Assembly (NCBI GenBank): GCA_937996235.1
Contig: CALKVK010000038.1
Location: 1 to 64,000 of the forward strand
From: an uncultured bacterium
Lineage (GTDB): Bacteria > Planctomycetota > JAJSAM01 > JAJVHW01
DNA: 64,000 nucleotides
Direction of reading: 5' to 3'
A program made the translations under genes and the position numbers. Each line of letters opens with the position of its first letter. The first letter of the stretch is position 1. The notes under the pieces are model-generated. The model searched no databases. It saw nothing but the letters and a program-made list of their open reading frames with translations, and had not been told where the DNA came from. This document shows positions 19,511 through 26,929 of this stretch, piece after piece.

Positions 19511-21685
19511 TCAGCGGAGATCGCGCAGCACGACGACGATCTCGTCGGCCGCGTCGGTTCCGGCGGGGACGCTCCCCTCGGCTGCGGCGCGCCCTGCGGC
19601 CGACACCTGGAACGTCACGGGACCCGGGCCCAGGTTCGGCAGCTCGAAGCGCCCGTCCGCGTCGGCGACGTAGCCGAGCGGCGCCGACGAGGCGCCGGCG
19701 ACGACGCGCACGCGCGCCGCCGCGACCGGGGCGCCGCGCTCGTCCACCGCGCGCCCGCGCGCCGTGCGTCCCGGGCCGAGCAGCGCCTCGCCGAGGTCGA
19801 TCGTCTCGCCGCCCCGCGCGTCGGCGAACGCGACGGCCGGGGCGTGGTCGCCCGTCACCGCGATCACGCGCGTGGGACCGAGCGCGTGCCACGTGACCGT
19901 CGCGACGCCGTCCACGAACTCCATCTTCCTCGCGCGCGTGGCACCCCACGCGGCCTCGGCGTAGGGCCCAGGCGGCGCCTCGCCGCTCGGTGTCTGTTCG
20001 AGCACGTTGCCGGACCGGCGCGCGACCGGCACCGGCAGACGCACGCGCCAGGTCAGCGTCGCGAGTCGATCGAGCGTCAGTTCGACGTCCTCGCAGGGCA
20101 GCTCCACGTCGCGCACGGCGGGCGCGTGCGTCGGCGCGGACGCGGTCACCTGGACGCGGCCCGCGGGGAGCCCGGCGACGACGAAGCGCCCGTCGCCGTC
20201 GCAGGTCGCCCGCACGCTGCGCGCGCTCGCGTCCCGCGTCCGCACCGTGATGCGCGCGCCCGCGACGCCGTCGCCACCCGCCTCGACGACACGTCCGGAG
20301 ATCGCGAGACCGCGCGCGAGCACGACCTCGACGAGCGTCTCGCCACCCTCCCGCACCTCGACGTCCTCCTCCACCGGCAGCCGGTCCGTCGCCTCGACAC
20401 GCACGGCCGCGGCACCCGCCGCCACGTCGTCGAGCACGAAGCGCCCGGGTCCCTCGACGCTCGCCGCGCGACCCCAGAGCCGCCCGACGCCGAGGCGCAC
20501 CTGCGTGTCCTCGGGCAGCGCACCCTCGGCGTCGCGGACGACCACCACGACGCGCCCGGGCACCGGGAGCCGCAGCTCGAGCGACGGCGGCGGCGCGGCG
20601 GGGTCGAGCGTCGTCACCGGCGAGCGGCCCGTCCGGCGCGTGTGCGCGTGCACGAGCCAGGTCACCCCGAGCGTGAGACAGCGCAGCCGGAACGTGCCGT
20701 CGTCCGCCGTGCGCGTCTCGACCCACGACGGCTCGCCGCCGACGACGTCGCCCTCCGCGAGGGCCGACGCCGCGACCACGGGCTCCGCGGAGCTCGCCGC
20801 GCGCACCCGTGCCCCGGCGACGGGAGCGCCCGCGGCGTCGAGGACCCGCCCGGTGACCTCGCAGGCCGGGGCGAGGACCACGTCGACCGGCCGCGCGCCG
20901 TCCGCCGAGAAGTCGAGCGGCACCCACTCGTCCGCGTGCGCGAACGCCCTCGCGACCAGCGTCGCGCTGCCTTCCCGCGGCACTCCGTCGAGGGCGAACG
21001 CCCCGTCGGGCCCCGAGGTCGCCGTGGCGAGCGGCGGATCGCCCCAGATGCCGGAGCCGCGCCCCGCGCGCAGGTCCAGCGTGGCGGCCGCGACGGGCGT
21101 CCCGTCGGGCTCGACGACCCGTCCCTCGAGCGCGCCGCCCGCGTCGAGGGCGATCGAGACCGTCGCGACGGCCTCGTCGCGCGTCTCCGCCAGCGCCCAG
21201 CGCGAGCGCACGTGACCGGGCGCGAACGCGCGGACGGTCGGCCGCCCCGCCGGAGCGTCGTCCAGCCGGACCTCTCCCGCGCGGGTGGCGCGGGCGGGGA
21301 CCGCGTCGCGCCAGCCGCCCACGGCGCCCGCGTCGGGCGTGCTCCCGTGGCAGGGGCAGGTGACGAGCACCACGATCGACCGCGCCGCCGGGTCGCGCGA
21401 CGGCGCGTCGGCCGGCGCGGCGTCCTCCACCGGCGGCGGCGTGTCGGGCGTGTCGGGCGTGTCCGGCGCGGCGGGCGTGTCGGGCCCGACAGGGAGGTGA
21501 CGCCGCGGAGGCGGCGCGGCGGGCGGCGGGACGACGGCGTCCGCCGACGCCGCGGGTGTCTCGGTCGCGCGCCCCGGCCCTGCGCGCCCGCGGAGCGTCG
21601 CGAGGAGCGACCCGACCGCGAGCAGCAGCACGAGCGCGAGGAGCACGGCGACGACGCGGCGCCGCACCTGTCGGGGCGAGGTCAT
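19511..21685 (-). CDS. Membrane-anchored protein of carboxypeptidase-regulatory-like repeats
   Basis: This 724-aa protein has an N-terminal membrane anchor (about residues 11-31, VVAVLLALVLLLAVGSLLATL). A Pro/Asp-rich spacer with short DTPDTP repeats follows. After it come several roughly 85-residue beta-sandwich units with the CarboxypepD_reg signature: GRVVEPDGTPVAAATL, GRVLDAAGAPVAGARVRA, GRVVEAGGDGVAGARITV, each followed by a DGRF-type strand. Such modules are non-catalytic and occur in cell-surface proteins. The start is the ATG at 21685, without a clear ribosome-binding site. Two relatives with the same architecture lie at 49978-52188 and 52247-54637. No enzyme domain is present, and its partner or ligand is unknown. 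Confidence 0.84.
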   Translation of the reverse strand: MTSPRQVRRRVVAVLLALVLLLAVGSLLATLRGRAGPGRATETPAASADAVVPPPAAPPPRRHLPVGPDTPAAPDTPDTPDTPPPVEDAAPADAPSRDPAARSIVVLVTCPCHGSTPDAGAVGGWRDAVPARATRAGEVRLDDAPAGRPTVRAFAPGHVRSRWALAETRDEAVATVSIALDAGGALEGRVVEPDGTPVAAATLDLRAGRGSGIWGDPPLATATSGPDGAFALDGVPREGSATLVARAFAHADEWVPLDFSADGARPVDVVLAPACEVTGRVLDAAGAPVAGARVRAASSAEPVVAASALAEGDVVGGEPSWVETRTADDGTFRLRCLTLGVTWLVHAHTRRTGRSPVTTLDPAAPPPSLELRLPVPGRVVVVVRDAEGALPEDTQVRLGVGRLWGRAASVEGPGRFVLDDVAAGAAAVRVEATDRLPVEEDVEVREGGETLVEVVLARGLAISGRVVEAGGDGVAGARITVRTRDASARSVRATCDGDGRFVVAGLPAGRVQVTASAPTHAPAVRDVELPCEDVELTLDRLATLTWRVRLPVPVARRSGNVLEQTPSGEAPPGPYAEAAWGATRARKMEFVDGVATVTWHALGPTRVIAVTGDHAPAVAFADARGGETIDLGEALLGPGRTARGRAVDERGAPVAAARVRVVAGASSAPLGYVADADGRFELPNLGPGPVTFQVSAAGRAAAEGSVPAGTDAADEIVVVLRDLR

Positions 21686-21736
21686 CCGCGCTTGGACGCG
21701 GCCGCGTCGCGCGAGTTCCGAGACGGGGACGCGGCG

Positions 21737-22957
21737 CTACTCGATGCGCAGCGTCGTCACGACCGCGCGGAGCGCGTCCACGACCGCGCGCGTCTCGGGG
21801 TGCCGGACGATCACCCAGCCGTCGCCCTCGTAGTGCGTCGAGCGCGGCTGGCCCGGCTGCGGCAGCTTCGCCGCGACGACCAGCGAGCCGATGCGCTCCT
21901 GCAGCTCGTCCACGCCCGACACCGACGTGACGGAGTTGCCGCGCCCCATGCTGCGCACGAACGCGCACCCGACGGCGTACCGGCGCTCGGGCATCGACCA
22001 CGTGCGGTGCACCATCAGCCGCGCCCATGCCGCCCACGGGTCCGCGTCGTGCGCCGCCTCGATCAGGGGCATGATGTTCGCGCCGGGCGGACGCGCGCCG
22101 ACCTCGGAGACGACGCTCGAGCCGTCGCGCCGCAGGAACCACTCCATGTGCGACAGACCCGTGCGCATGCCGAGCGCGCGCAGCGCCGCGGCGTTCGTGC
22201 CGCGGAACGCCTCGACGTGCGGCATCGACGCCTCGCGCGGCAGCAGCAGGCAGTACTGCATCCACGCGTTCTCGAGCACCTGCAGCGGACCCGGCAGGTA
22301 GAAGGTCGACGACGACCACACCGGAGCGCCGTCGATCATCACGGTCTCGAACGTGTGCTCCTCGCCCTGCACGAACTCCTCGGCCTGCACCGGCTGCGCG
22401 TCGCTCGGGAGGAGCTGGTTCAGCGCCGAGAAGAGCTGGTCGTCGTCGGTCACGCGCAGCGTGTTGCGCGCGCCGAGCCCAGCGAGCGGCTTCAGCACGA
22501 TCGGGTAGCCGACGGCGCCCACGAAGCGACGCGCGTCGTCGGCGCCGTGGACGAGCGCCTGCCGCGCGACGGGCAGACCCGCCGACGCCAGCACGCGCTT
22601 CATGCGGTTCTTGTCGCGGAAGTTGCGCGCCGCCTCGCCGCCGAGTCCGTCCACGCGCAGGGCGTCGCGCGCGTCGGCGAGCGGCACCTGGAGCTGCTCC
22701 AGGTAGCCCTCGACGCGGTCGAGGCGCCCGCCCCACTCGCGCGCGATGGCGCGGCAGGCCTCGACGAGCTGCGCGGCGTCGGCGACGTCGCGGACCTGCC
22801 GGTGCGCGGCGATGGCGCTGCGCACGTCGGGGGGCAGACGCTCGGCGGGCTCGAGCCCGACGATGCCGAGCTGCACGTCCTCGAGCGCGGCGAACGCGCG
22901 CATGCAGCGCACCATGTTCGGCCCGAGGAACGGAGCGATCAGGACGACGTGCTTCAC
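21737..22957 (-). CDS. ATP-grasp domain ligase (stand-alone)
   Basis: This 406-aa cytoplasmic protein starts at a GTG (22957) after a strong GGAGGTGC. It has a Rossmann-like N-terminal part (VVLIAPFLGPNMVRCMRAF), the ATP-binding RDKNRMKRVLASAGLPVAR and VGYPIVLKPLAGLGARNT segments, EEFVQGEEHTFE, and the metal-binding region SEVGARPPGANIMPLI. The fold is that of carboxylate-amine ligases, which activate a carboxylate as acyl-phosphate and join it to an amine. The substrates are not readable. It resembles the ATP-grasp protein at 29428-30654 more than the other two in the window, sharing the GARPPG motif and general length. Its own neighbours do not suggest a pathway. Confidence 0.9.
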   Translation of the reverse strand: MKHVVLIAPFLGPNMVRCMRAFAALEDVQLGIVGLEPAERLPPDVRSAIAAHRQVRDVADAAQLVEACRAIAREWGGRLDRVEGYLEQLQVPLADARDALRVDGLGGEAARNFRDKNRMKRVLASAGLPVARQALVHGADDARRFVGAVGYPIVLKPLAGLGARNTLRVTDDDQLFSALNQLLPSDAQPVQAEEFVQGEEHTFETVMIDGAPVWSSSTFYLPGPLQVLENAWMQYCLLLPREASMPHVEAFRGTNAAALRALGMRTGLSHMEWFLRRDGSSVVSEVGARPPGANIMPLIEAAHDADPWAAWARLMVHRTWSMPERRYAVGCAFVRSMGRGNSVTSVSGVDELQERIGSLVVAAKLPQPGQPRSTHYEGDGWVIVRHPETRAVVDALRAVVTTLRIE

Positions 22958-23041
22958 GCGCGCACCTCCGCGGCGGCGGATGCTACTCCACGTGCCGCGC
23001 GGCGCGCGCGTGCGCAGTCGTCAGGGACTCGAAGTGCTGGG

Positions 23042-23060
23042 GACCGTCCGACGGACGGTC
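23042..23060 (-). terminator. Short hairpin downstream of redoxin lipoprotein gene
   Basis: A perfect 8-bp stem (23042-23049 with 23053-23060) and 3-base loop lies 13 bases beyond the stop of the redoxin gene on the minus strand. There is no T tract. It could terminate that transcript. Confidence 0.4.
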
Positions 23061-23073
23061 AGAACTTCACCGC

Positions 23074-23736
23074 TCAACCCACCGGCTCGACGTGGCTGAC
23101 GTCGGGCGCCCTGCCCTCGAGGGCGGCGCCGATCGCGGCGGCGAGCGTCTGGTTCTTCGCCTTCTTCGGCGAGCCCTTGCCGTCGTCGATCGCGCCGCGG
23201 TAGACGACGAGGCCGTCGCGGACGACCACCATCTCGGGCGTGTGCTGCGCCTCGAGCACCTTCGCGATCGCCGCGCCGTGGTCGTACGAGAGCGTGCCCG
23301 AGAGACCGCGCTCGGCGAGGTTCTCTGCCTTGTCCTCGTCGCTCTCCGTGCGGTTCGAGTAGACCCAGACGAAGCGCGCGCCCTTCGGCGCGTACTCGCC
23401 CTCGATCTCGCGCAGGCGCTCCGCGTAGACCTTCGTCGTCGGGCAGGTCACGCTCGTGACGCAGTAGACGGAGACGCCCTCGGCCGTGGCGGCGTCGAAC
23501 GACACCTCCTTGCCGGCCTCGACTCCGCTCACCGTGAACGACGGCAGCCGGTCGCCCGGCTGGACACCCTCGGCGGCCTCGGACGCCGTCGGCGCAGGCG
23601 CCGGAGTCTCCGCACCGGTCGCGGCCGGGGCGGGCGTCGTCGGGGGCGCGGACGGTGTCGGCGAGCTGCTCGCCGAGCAGGCGGCGAGCGCGAGGGTGCT
23701 GATCACGAGCACGAACGCTGTCGGAACGGGTCGCAT
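23074..23736 (-). CDS. Redoxin-domain lipoprotein
   Basis: This 220-aa exported lipoprotein starts at the ATG at 23736 (GGAGG upstream). It has a signal peptide ending in the lipobox LAAC, with Cys20 as the lipid anchor, and an Ala/Pro/Thr-rich linker to about residue 57. The C-terminal thioredoxin-fold domain begins PGDRLPSFTVSG. The active-site region carries Cys92 and Cys98 (VYCVTSVTCPTTKVY), like the TCP/ECP motif of peroxiredoxin-like redoxins that handle thiols or peroxides in the periplasm, and the segment AQHTPEMVVVRDG corresponds to the conserved cis-Pro loop. It is divergent from the C11 protease gene. It should face the periplasm as a thiol oxidoreductase; the substrate is unknown. 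Confidence 0.8.
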   Translation of the reverse strand: MRPVPTAFVLVISTLALAACSASSSPTPSAPPTTPAPAATGAETPAPAPTASEAAEGVQPGDRLPSFTVSGVEAGKEVSFDAATAEGVSVYCVTSVTCPTTKVYAERLREIEGEYAPKGARFVWVYSNRTESDEDKAENLAERGLSGTLSYDHGAAIAKVLEAQHTPEMVVVRDGLVVYRGAIDDGKGSPKKAKNQTLAAAIGAALEGRAPDVSHVEPVG

Positions 23737-23861
23737 GGGGTCCTCCGGCGGCAATCGAAGCGGAACAGTGGAGTTTTCGGAAGCTCGGCCGGACGGCGCG
23801 AGGGGTCGGTGACGCATCGTCACCCCACCGCCACGCCGGTGTTCCCGGCCGAGCCGGGAAC

Positions 23862-24974
23862 GTGCGGGCACCCCGCTTGCATTCCAGCGTCGTGACCGCG
23901 CCCCGCCACCTGCTGCCGCTGGTCCCGCTCGTGGCCGCGCTGGCGGCGTCCCTGATCGCGCCGCTCACCCCGGGAGAAGGGGCCGAGCCGGCACCCGCGC
24001 GTCCGTGGACCCTCGTCTACGTGATGGCCTACGACAACGACCTCGCCCGGCACGCGGCCCCCATCCTCGAGGAGCTCGAGCGCGGCGTCGCCGACACCGC
24101 GAACGCCGTCGCCGTGCTCGTCGACGACCGCGACGCGGCGGGCATGCGCCAAATCGCTCTGACGCGGGACGGGCGCCGCGAGGTGCCCGCCGCGACCGAC
24201 GACGCGACCTCCCCCGCCGCGCTGCGTGCGTTCCTCGACTGGGCCGCCGCGGAGCTTCCGGCGCGGCGCTACGCGGTCGTCTTCCTCGACCACGGCGGCG
24301 GGCCGGACCAGATCTGCCAGGACTGGCACCCGGACGACACGCGCGGCCCCGGGTGGCTCTCCGCGGGCGCGGCGGGCGACGAGCTGCGCCGCTTCCGTGC
24401 GGGCGGCACGGCGCCGCGCGACGTGCCCCTCGTCTTCCTGCAGCAGTGCGGGCGCGCGAACACGGCCGACCTGTTCGCGTTCCGCAACACCGCGCCCTAC
24501 GTCCTCGCCTCGCAGATGCGCATGGGCGCGCCGAACACGTACTACCGCGCGCTCCTCGCCTGGCTGGCGTCGCACCCCGACGCCGACGGCGCCGCGATCG
24601 CGGAGACGATCGCCGCCGCCGACCGTCACTTCGCCACGCTCACCCTCGTGGACGCCGCCGCGGCCGCCGAACTGCCCGAGCGCCTGCGGCCGCTCGACGA
24701 CGCGCTCGCGGCGCGCCCGACGCACGCGGCGCCTGCGGGCCTCGACGTCTGCTACGGCGGCACGCGGCTCGTCCCCGAGACGAGCCACGACCTCGCGGCC
24801 TGGGCGGCCGCGTCCGCGGCGGGCGACGCGCGCTCCGAGCGCGCTGCGGTGGCCCTCGCCACCTGGATCGACACGCGACTGGTGCGAGCACGCCATCGCG
24901 GCCCGCTGCCGGCGGCCGACGGCGTCGACGCGTGGTGCGGCGTGGCGCGCTTTTCCAGTGGTCCGATCCGCTGA
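23862..24974 (+). CDS. Secreted clostripain-like cysteine peptidase (family C11)
   Basis: This 370-aa exported protein has a hydrophobic N-terminal signal (HLLPLVPLVAALAASLIAPL). The C11 catalytic pair is visible: His144 in VVFLDHGGG and Cys196 in VFLQQCGRANTADLF, with the WTLVYVMAYDNDLARHA opening typical of clostripain-family domains. Members cleave after basic residues and often self-process. I used the GTG at 23862; a GTG at 23892 is equally possible, and neither has a good ribosome-binding site. The last codons (SGPIR) and the TGA stop at 24972 lie inside the tip hairpin of a repeat element, so the natural C-terminus was probably overwritten. Its activity is likely intact because both catalytic residues are far upstream. 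Confidence 0.84.
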   Translation: MRAPRLHSSVVTAPRHLLPLVPLVAALAASLIAPLTPGEGAEPAPARPWTLVYVMAYDNDLARHAAPILEELERGVADTANAVAVLVDDRDAAGMRQIALTRDGRREVPAATDDATSPAALRAFLDWAAAELPARRYAVVFLDHGGGPDQICQDWHPDDTRGPGWLSAGAAGDELRRFRAGGTAPRDVPLVFLQQCGRANTADLFAFRNTAPYVLASQMRMGAPNTYYRALLAWLASHPDADGAAIAETIAAADRHFATLTLVDAAAAAELPERLRPLDDALAARPTHAAPAGLDVCYGGTRLVPETSHDLAAWAAASAAGDARSERAAVALATWIDTRLVRARHRGPLPAADGVDAWCGVARFSSGPIR

Positions 24975-25338
24975 CGCGGATCGGACGTTGCGCTCGCGCG
25001 CCGTTGGCGCGGCTCGCTCCCACCCGAGGGTTGGGTCCACTCATCGAAGGGTGAGAGGAGCGCCATCGACGGAAGAGCGTCAGGTGGACGCCGGCGAGCG
25101 AGAGCACGCGCGACCGCGCCACGTCGTGCGTACGCCACCGTCCGCACGCAACCGACAGATCGACCAACCGACCGATCGACGGACGCGGTCGACGTCCTAG
25201 AATGCGCCCGCTTGGAGCGGTGCCGACGACGGCGCTCCTCTCACCCTTCGACGGGCCGACCCGACGTTCGGGTGGAAGCGAGCGGCGCCGCAGGCGCGCG
25301 AGCGCCACGCCTCATCTGCGTCAGCAGATGAGGCCACT
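24957..25338. repeat. Inverted-repeat element, copy 1
   Basis: A 382-bp element with arms of about 108 bp: left 24957-25064, right 25231-25338, starting AGTGG and ending CCACT. Each arm carries a tip hairpin (24962-24985 on the left; 25309-25334 on the right), a second GC hairpin, a CACCCGA...GGGT segment and a conserved GAAGGGTGAGAGGAGCGCC or its complement. The two tip hairpins differ in sequence but both pair perfectly around TGAC/GTCA loops. A core of about 165 bp (25065-25230) is shared with copies 2 and 3. Part of the right tip is repeated at 25337-25356. No ORF of substance lies inside. It ends 44 bases before the next gene and provides the stop codon of the C11 protease gene. Confidence 0.88.
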
Positions 25339-25382
25339 GACGCAGATGAGGCCACTGAAACGGAAGCAGCAGGAGGTCGGTC

Positions 25383-26270
25383 ATGCGACGTGCGTTGGTG
25401 AGCATCGTGGCGCTCGGCTGCGCCGTTCTCGCGACGGCCGACGCGCCCGCGGCGACGGCGGCGAAGCGCGCGGCGCCGAAGCTCTCGGGGACGTACCTCG
25501 TCGAGCTCGACGAGGTGCACTCGGACGGTCACTACCTCGGACTCGGCGTGGCGCGGGTGACGACCGGAGCGACGCCGACGATCGAGTTCGGCATGTTCGC
25601 GACGGGCCCGGAGACCGCCTCCGGCACGCAGCTCGAACAGTTCGTGCTGCCATACATCGAGCAGGAGCCGGTGAAGGCGGGCGCGCCGCTGCCCTCGCTG
25701 CCGCTCGAGACGTTCAACGCCGTGCCCGAGCTCGACGCGAACGGCAGCGGGATCGTGGTGCTGAAGACCCGCGAGTACCCCATCGCCGTGAGCGCGAGCG
25801 GGTTCACGTTCCACGGCGCCGGCGGCGACACGGCGACCCACGTGACGGCCCAGTCGCTCGGAGCCGGCGGCCCGAAGTCGGCGAAGCTCGCGAGGAAGTT
25901 CAAGGGCCGCGCCGTGCTCGACCTGACGGGCGTCGCGCCCCTCGACTCCGCCGAGCTGGCACCATCGGCCGTGAGCGTCCTCGACGTGGACGCGTCGGGG
26001 AACGTCACCGGCGGCACGCTCTCGGCGCTGACGGACGTGCAGCACGAGGTGACGATCCGCAGCGGACGCCTCGTGCCGTTCGCGGAGGGCGTCGGCCTGA
26101 TGGCGCTGCGCGGCGGCGCACCCGACACGACCGACGAGGTCCTCGTCGCGGTGCTCGCCTTCGTCGCCCGCCGCGACGGCAGCTCGGCCGCGGTGCTCGG
26201 CTACCTCTCCGACCTCCAGGACACCGGCGGCGGACGCTTCCTCCCGGTGCGCGGCACGATCGCACGCTAG
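25383..26270 (+). CDS. Secreted protein of unknown function between repeat elements
   Basis: This 295-aa protein starts at the ATG at 25383 with AGGAGG upstream. A signal peptide covers about residues 1-24 (LVSIVALGCAVLATADAPAATA). The mature part is beta-rich with no motif I recognise (GTYLVELDEVHSDGHYLGLG, GNVTGGTLSALTDVQHEVTI, GRFLPVRGTIAR). Codon use is like that of its neighbours. It lies between copy 1 of the inverted-repeat element (ending 44 bp upstream) and copies 2 and 3 (starting 34 bp downstream), and its TAG stop is inside a perfect hairpin. That makes it look like the passenger of a composite mobile segment, although it may simply sit between two insertions. Confidence 0.8.
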   Translation: MRRALVSIVALGCAVLATADAPAATAAKRAAPKLSGTYLVELDEVHSDGHYLGLGVARVTTGATPTIEFGMFATGPETASGTQLEQFVLPYIEQEPVKAGAPLPSLPLETFNAVPELDANGSGIVVLKTREYPIAVSASGFTFHGAGGDTATHVTAQSLGAGGPKSAKLARKFKGRAVLDLTGVAPLDSAELAPSAVSVLDVDASGNVTGGTLSALTDVQHEVTIRSGRLVPFAEGVGLMALRGGAPDTTDEVLVAVLAFVARRDGSSAAVLGYLSDLQDTGGGRFLPVRGTIAR

Positions 26271-26297
26271 TCCCATCCGCGGAGCGGATGGGACTAG
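26267..26297 (+). terminator. Perfect hairpin enclosing a stop codon
   Basis: A 14-bp perfect stem (26267-26280 with 26284-26297) around a GGA loop begins CTAG; this TAG is the stop of the secreted protein gene. No T tract follows. The stem resembles the tip hairpin of the neighbouring repeat elements (CCATCCGC in place of CCGATCCGC), so it may be a decayed element tip that also acts as a terminator. Confidence 0.65.
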
Positions 26298-26303
26298 CTT
26301 CCT

Positions 26304-26665
26304 AGTGGTCCGATCCGCTCACGCGGATCGGACGTTGCGCATCCGCGGGCTGCGCCCGCGGATGCTTCCACCCGAGGGTTGGGTCCACCCGTCGAAGGGT
26401 GAGAGGAGCGCCCTCGTTGGCACTGCGTCAGGCGCGCGCGGTCGATGACGTCGACCCGTCGGTCAGTCGGTTGGGTTCGGACGGTGGCCTACGCCCGTCG
26501 TTGCGCGCTCGCACGTGCTCGCGCTCGACACCGTCCACCTGAAGCCCTTCCGTCGAGGGCGCTCCTCTCACCCTTCGATCCGCTGACCCAACCCTCGGGT
26601 GGAAGCGAGCCGCGCCGACGGCGCGCGAGCGCCACGCCTCATCTGCGTCAGCAGATGAGGCCACT
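26304..26665. repeat. Inverted-repeat element, copy 2
   Basis: A 362-bp copy with AGTGG/CCACT ends. The left tip hairpin is CCGATCCGC-TCAC-GCGGATCGG; the right tip is CCTCATCTGC-GTCA-GCAGATGAGG. The second hairpin of the left arm has a different sequence from copy 1 (12-bp stem GCATCCGCGGGC around TGC) at the same place. The core lies in the opposite orientation to copies 1 and 3: it runs from CCCTCGTTGG to CCGTCGAGGG, where copies 1 and 3 start with TCGACGGAAG. I see nothing coding in it. Confidence 0.88.
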
Positions 26666-26929
26666 GCGACAGCGCCCTCGACGGAAGGGCGTCAGGTGGA
26701 CGGCGGCGAGCGAGAGCACACGCCGGCGCGCGATGACACGCGCACGCCACGTTCCGTGCGCAATCGACCCACGGACGGGTCGACGTCATCGACGGCGCGC
26801 GTCTGACGCAGTGCCAACGAGGGCACTCCTCTCACCCTTCGATCCGCTGACCCAACCCTCGGGTGGAAGCGAGCCGCGCCATCGGCGCGCGAGCGCCACG
26901 TCCGATCTGCGTCAGCAGATCGGACCACT
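26666..26929. repeat. Inverted-repeat element, copy 3, left arm missing
   Basis: This copy abuts the right end of copy 2. It begins directly at the inner edge of a missing left arm (AGCGCCCTCGACGG), continues through the core (to about 26820) and keeps a full right arm ending CGGACCACT at 26929. Its tip hairpin (CCGATCTGC-GTCA-GCAGATCGG) is a third sequence variant that still pairs. The outer flanks of copies 2 and 3 together are TTCCTAGTGG and CCACTAGGAA, an inverted repeat. The TAG stop of the ATP-grasp gene on the minus strand is read from this tip. Confidence 0.85.

Noticed and set aside
24957..25338. Repeat element as an integron attC site or cassette
   Set aside because: Arms are too long (about 108 bp) and nested hairpins do not follow the R''-L''...L'-R' layout; the GTTRRRY/RYYYAAC core is not at the ends, and no integrase is present.
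24975..26927. Short open frames inside the repeat elements (for example 26428-26664 and 26692-26928 on the minus strand)
   Set aside because: They repeat along the element copies because the DNA repeats, give Arg-rich sequence with no ribosome-binding site, and the selection visible is on hairpin pairing rather than codons.
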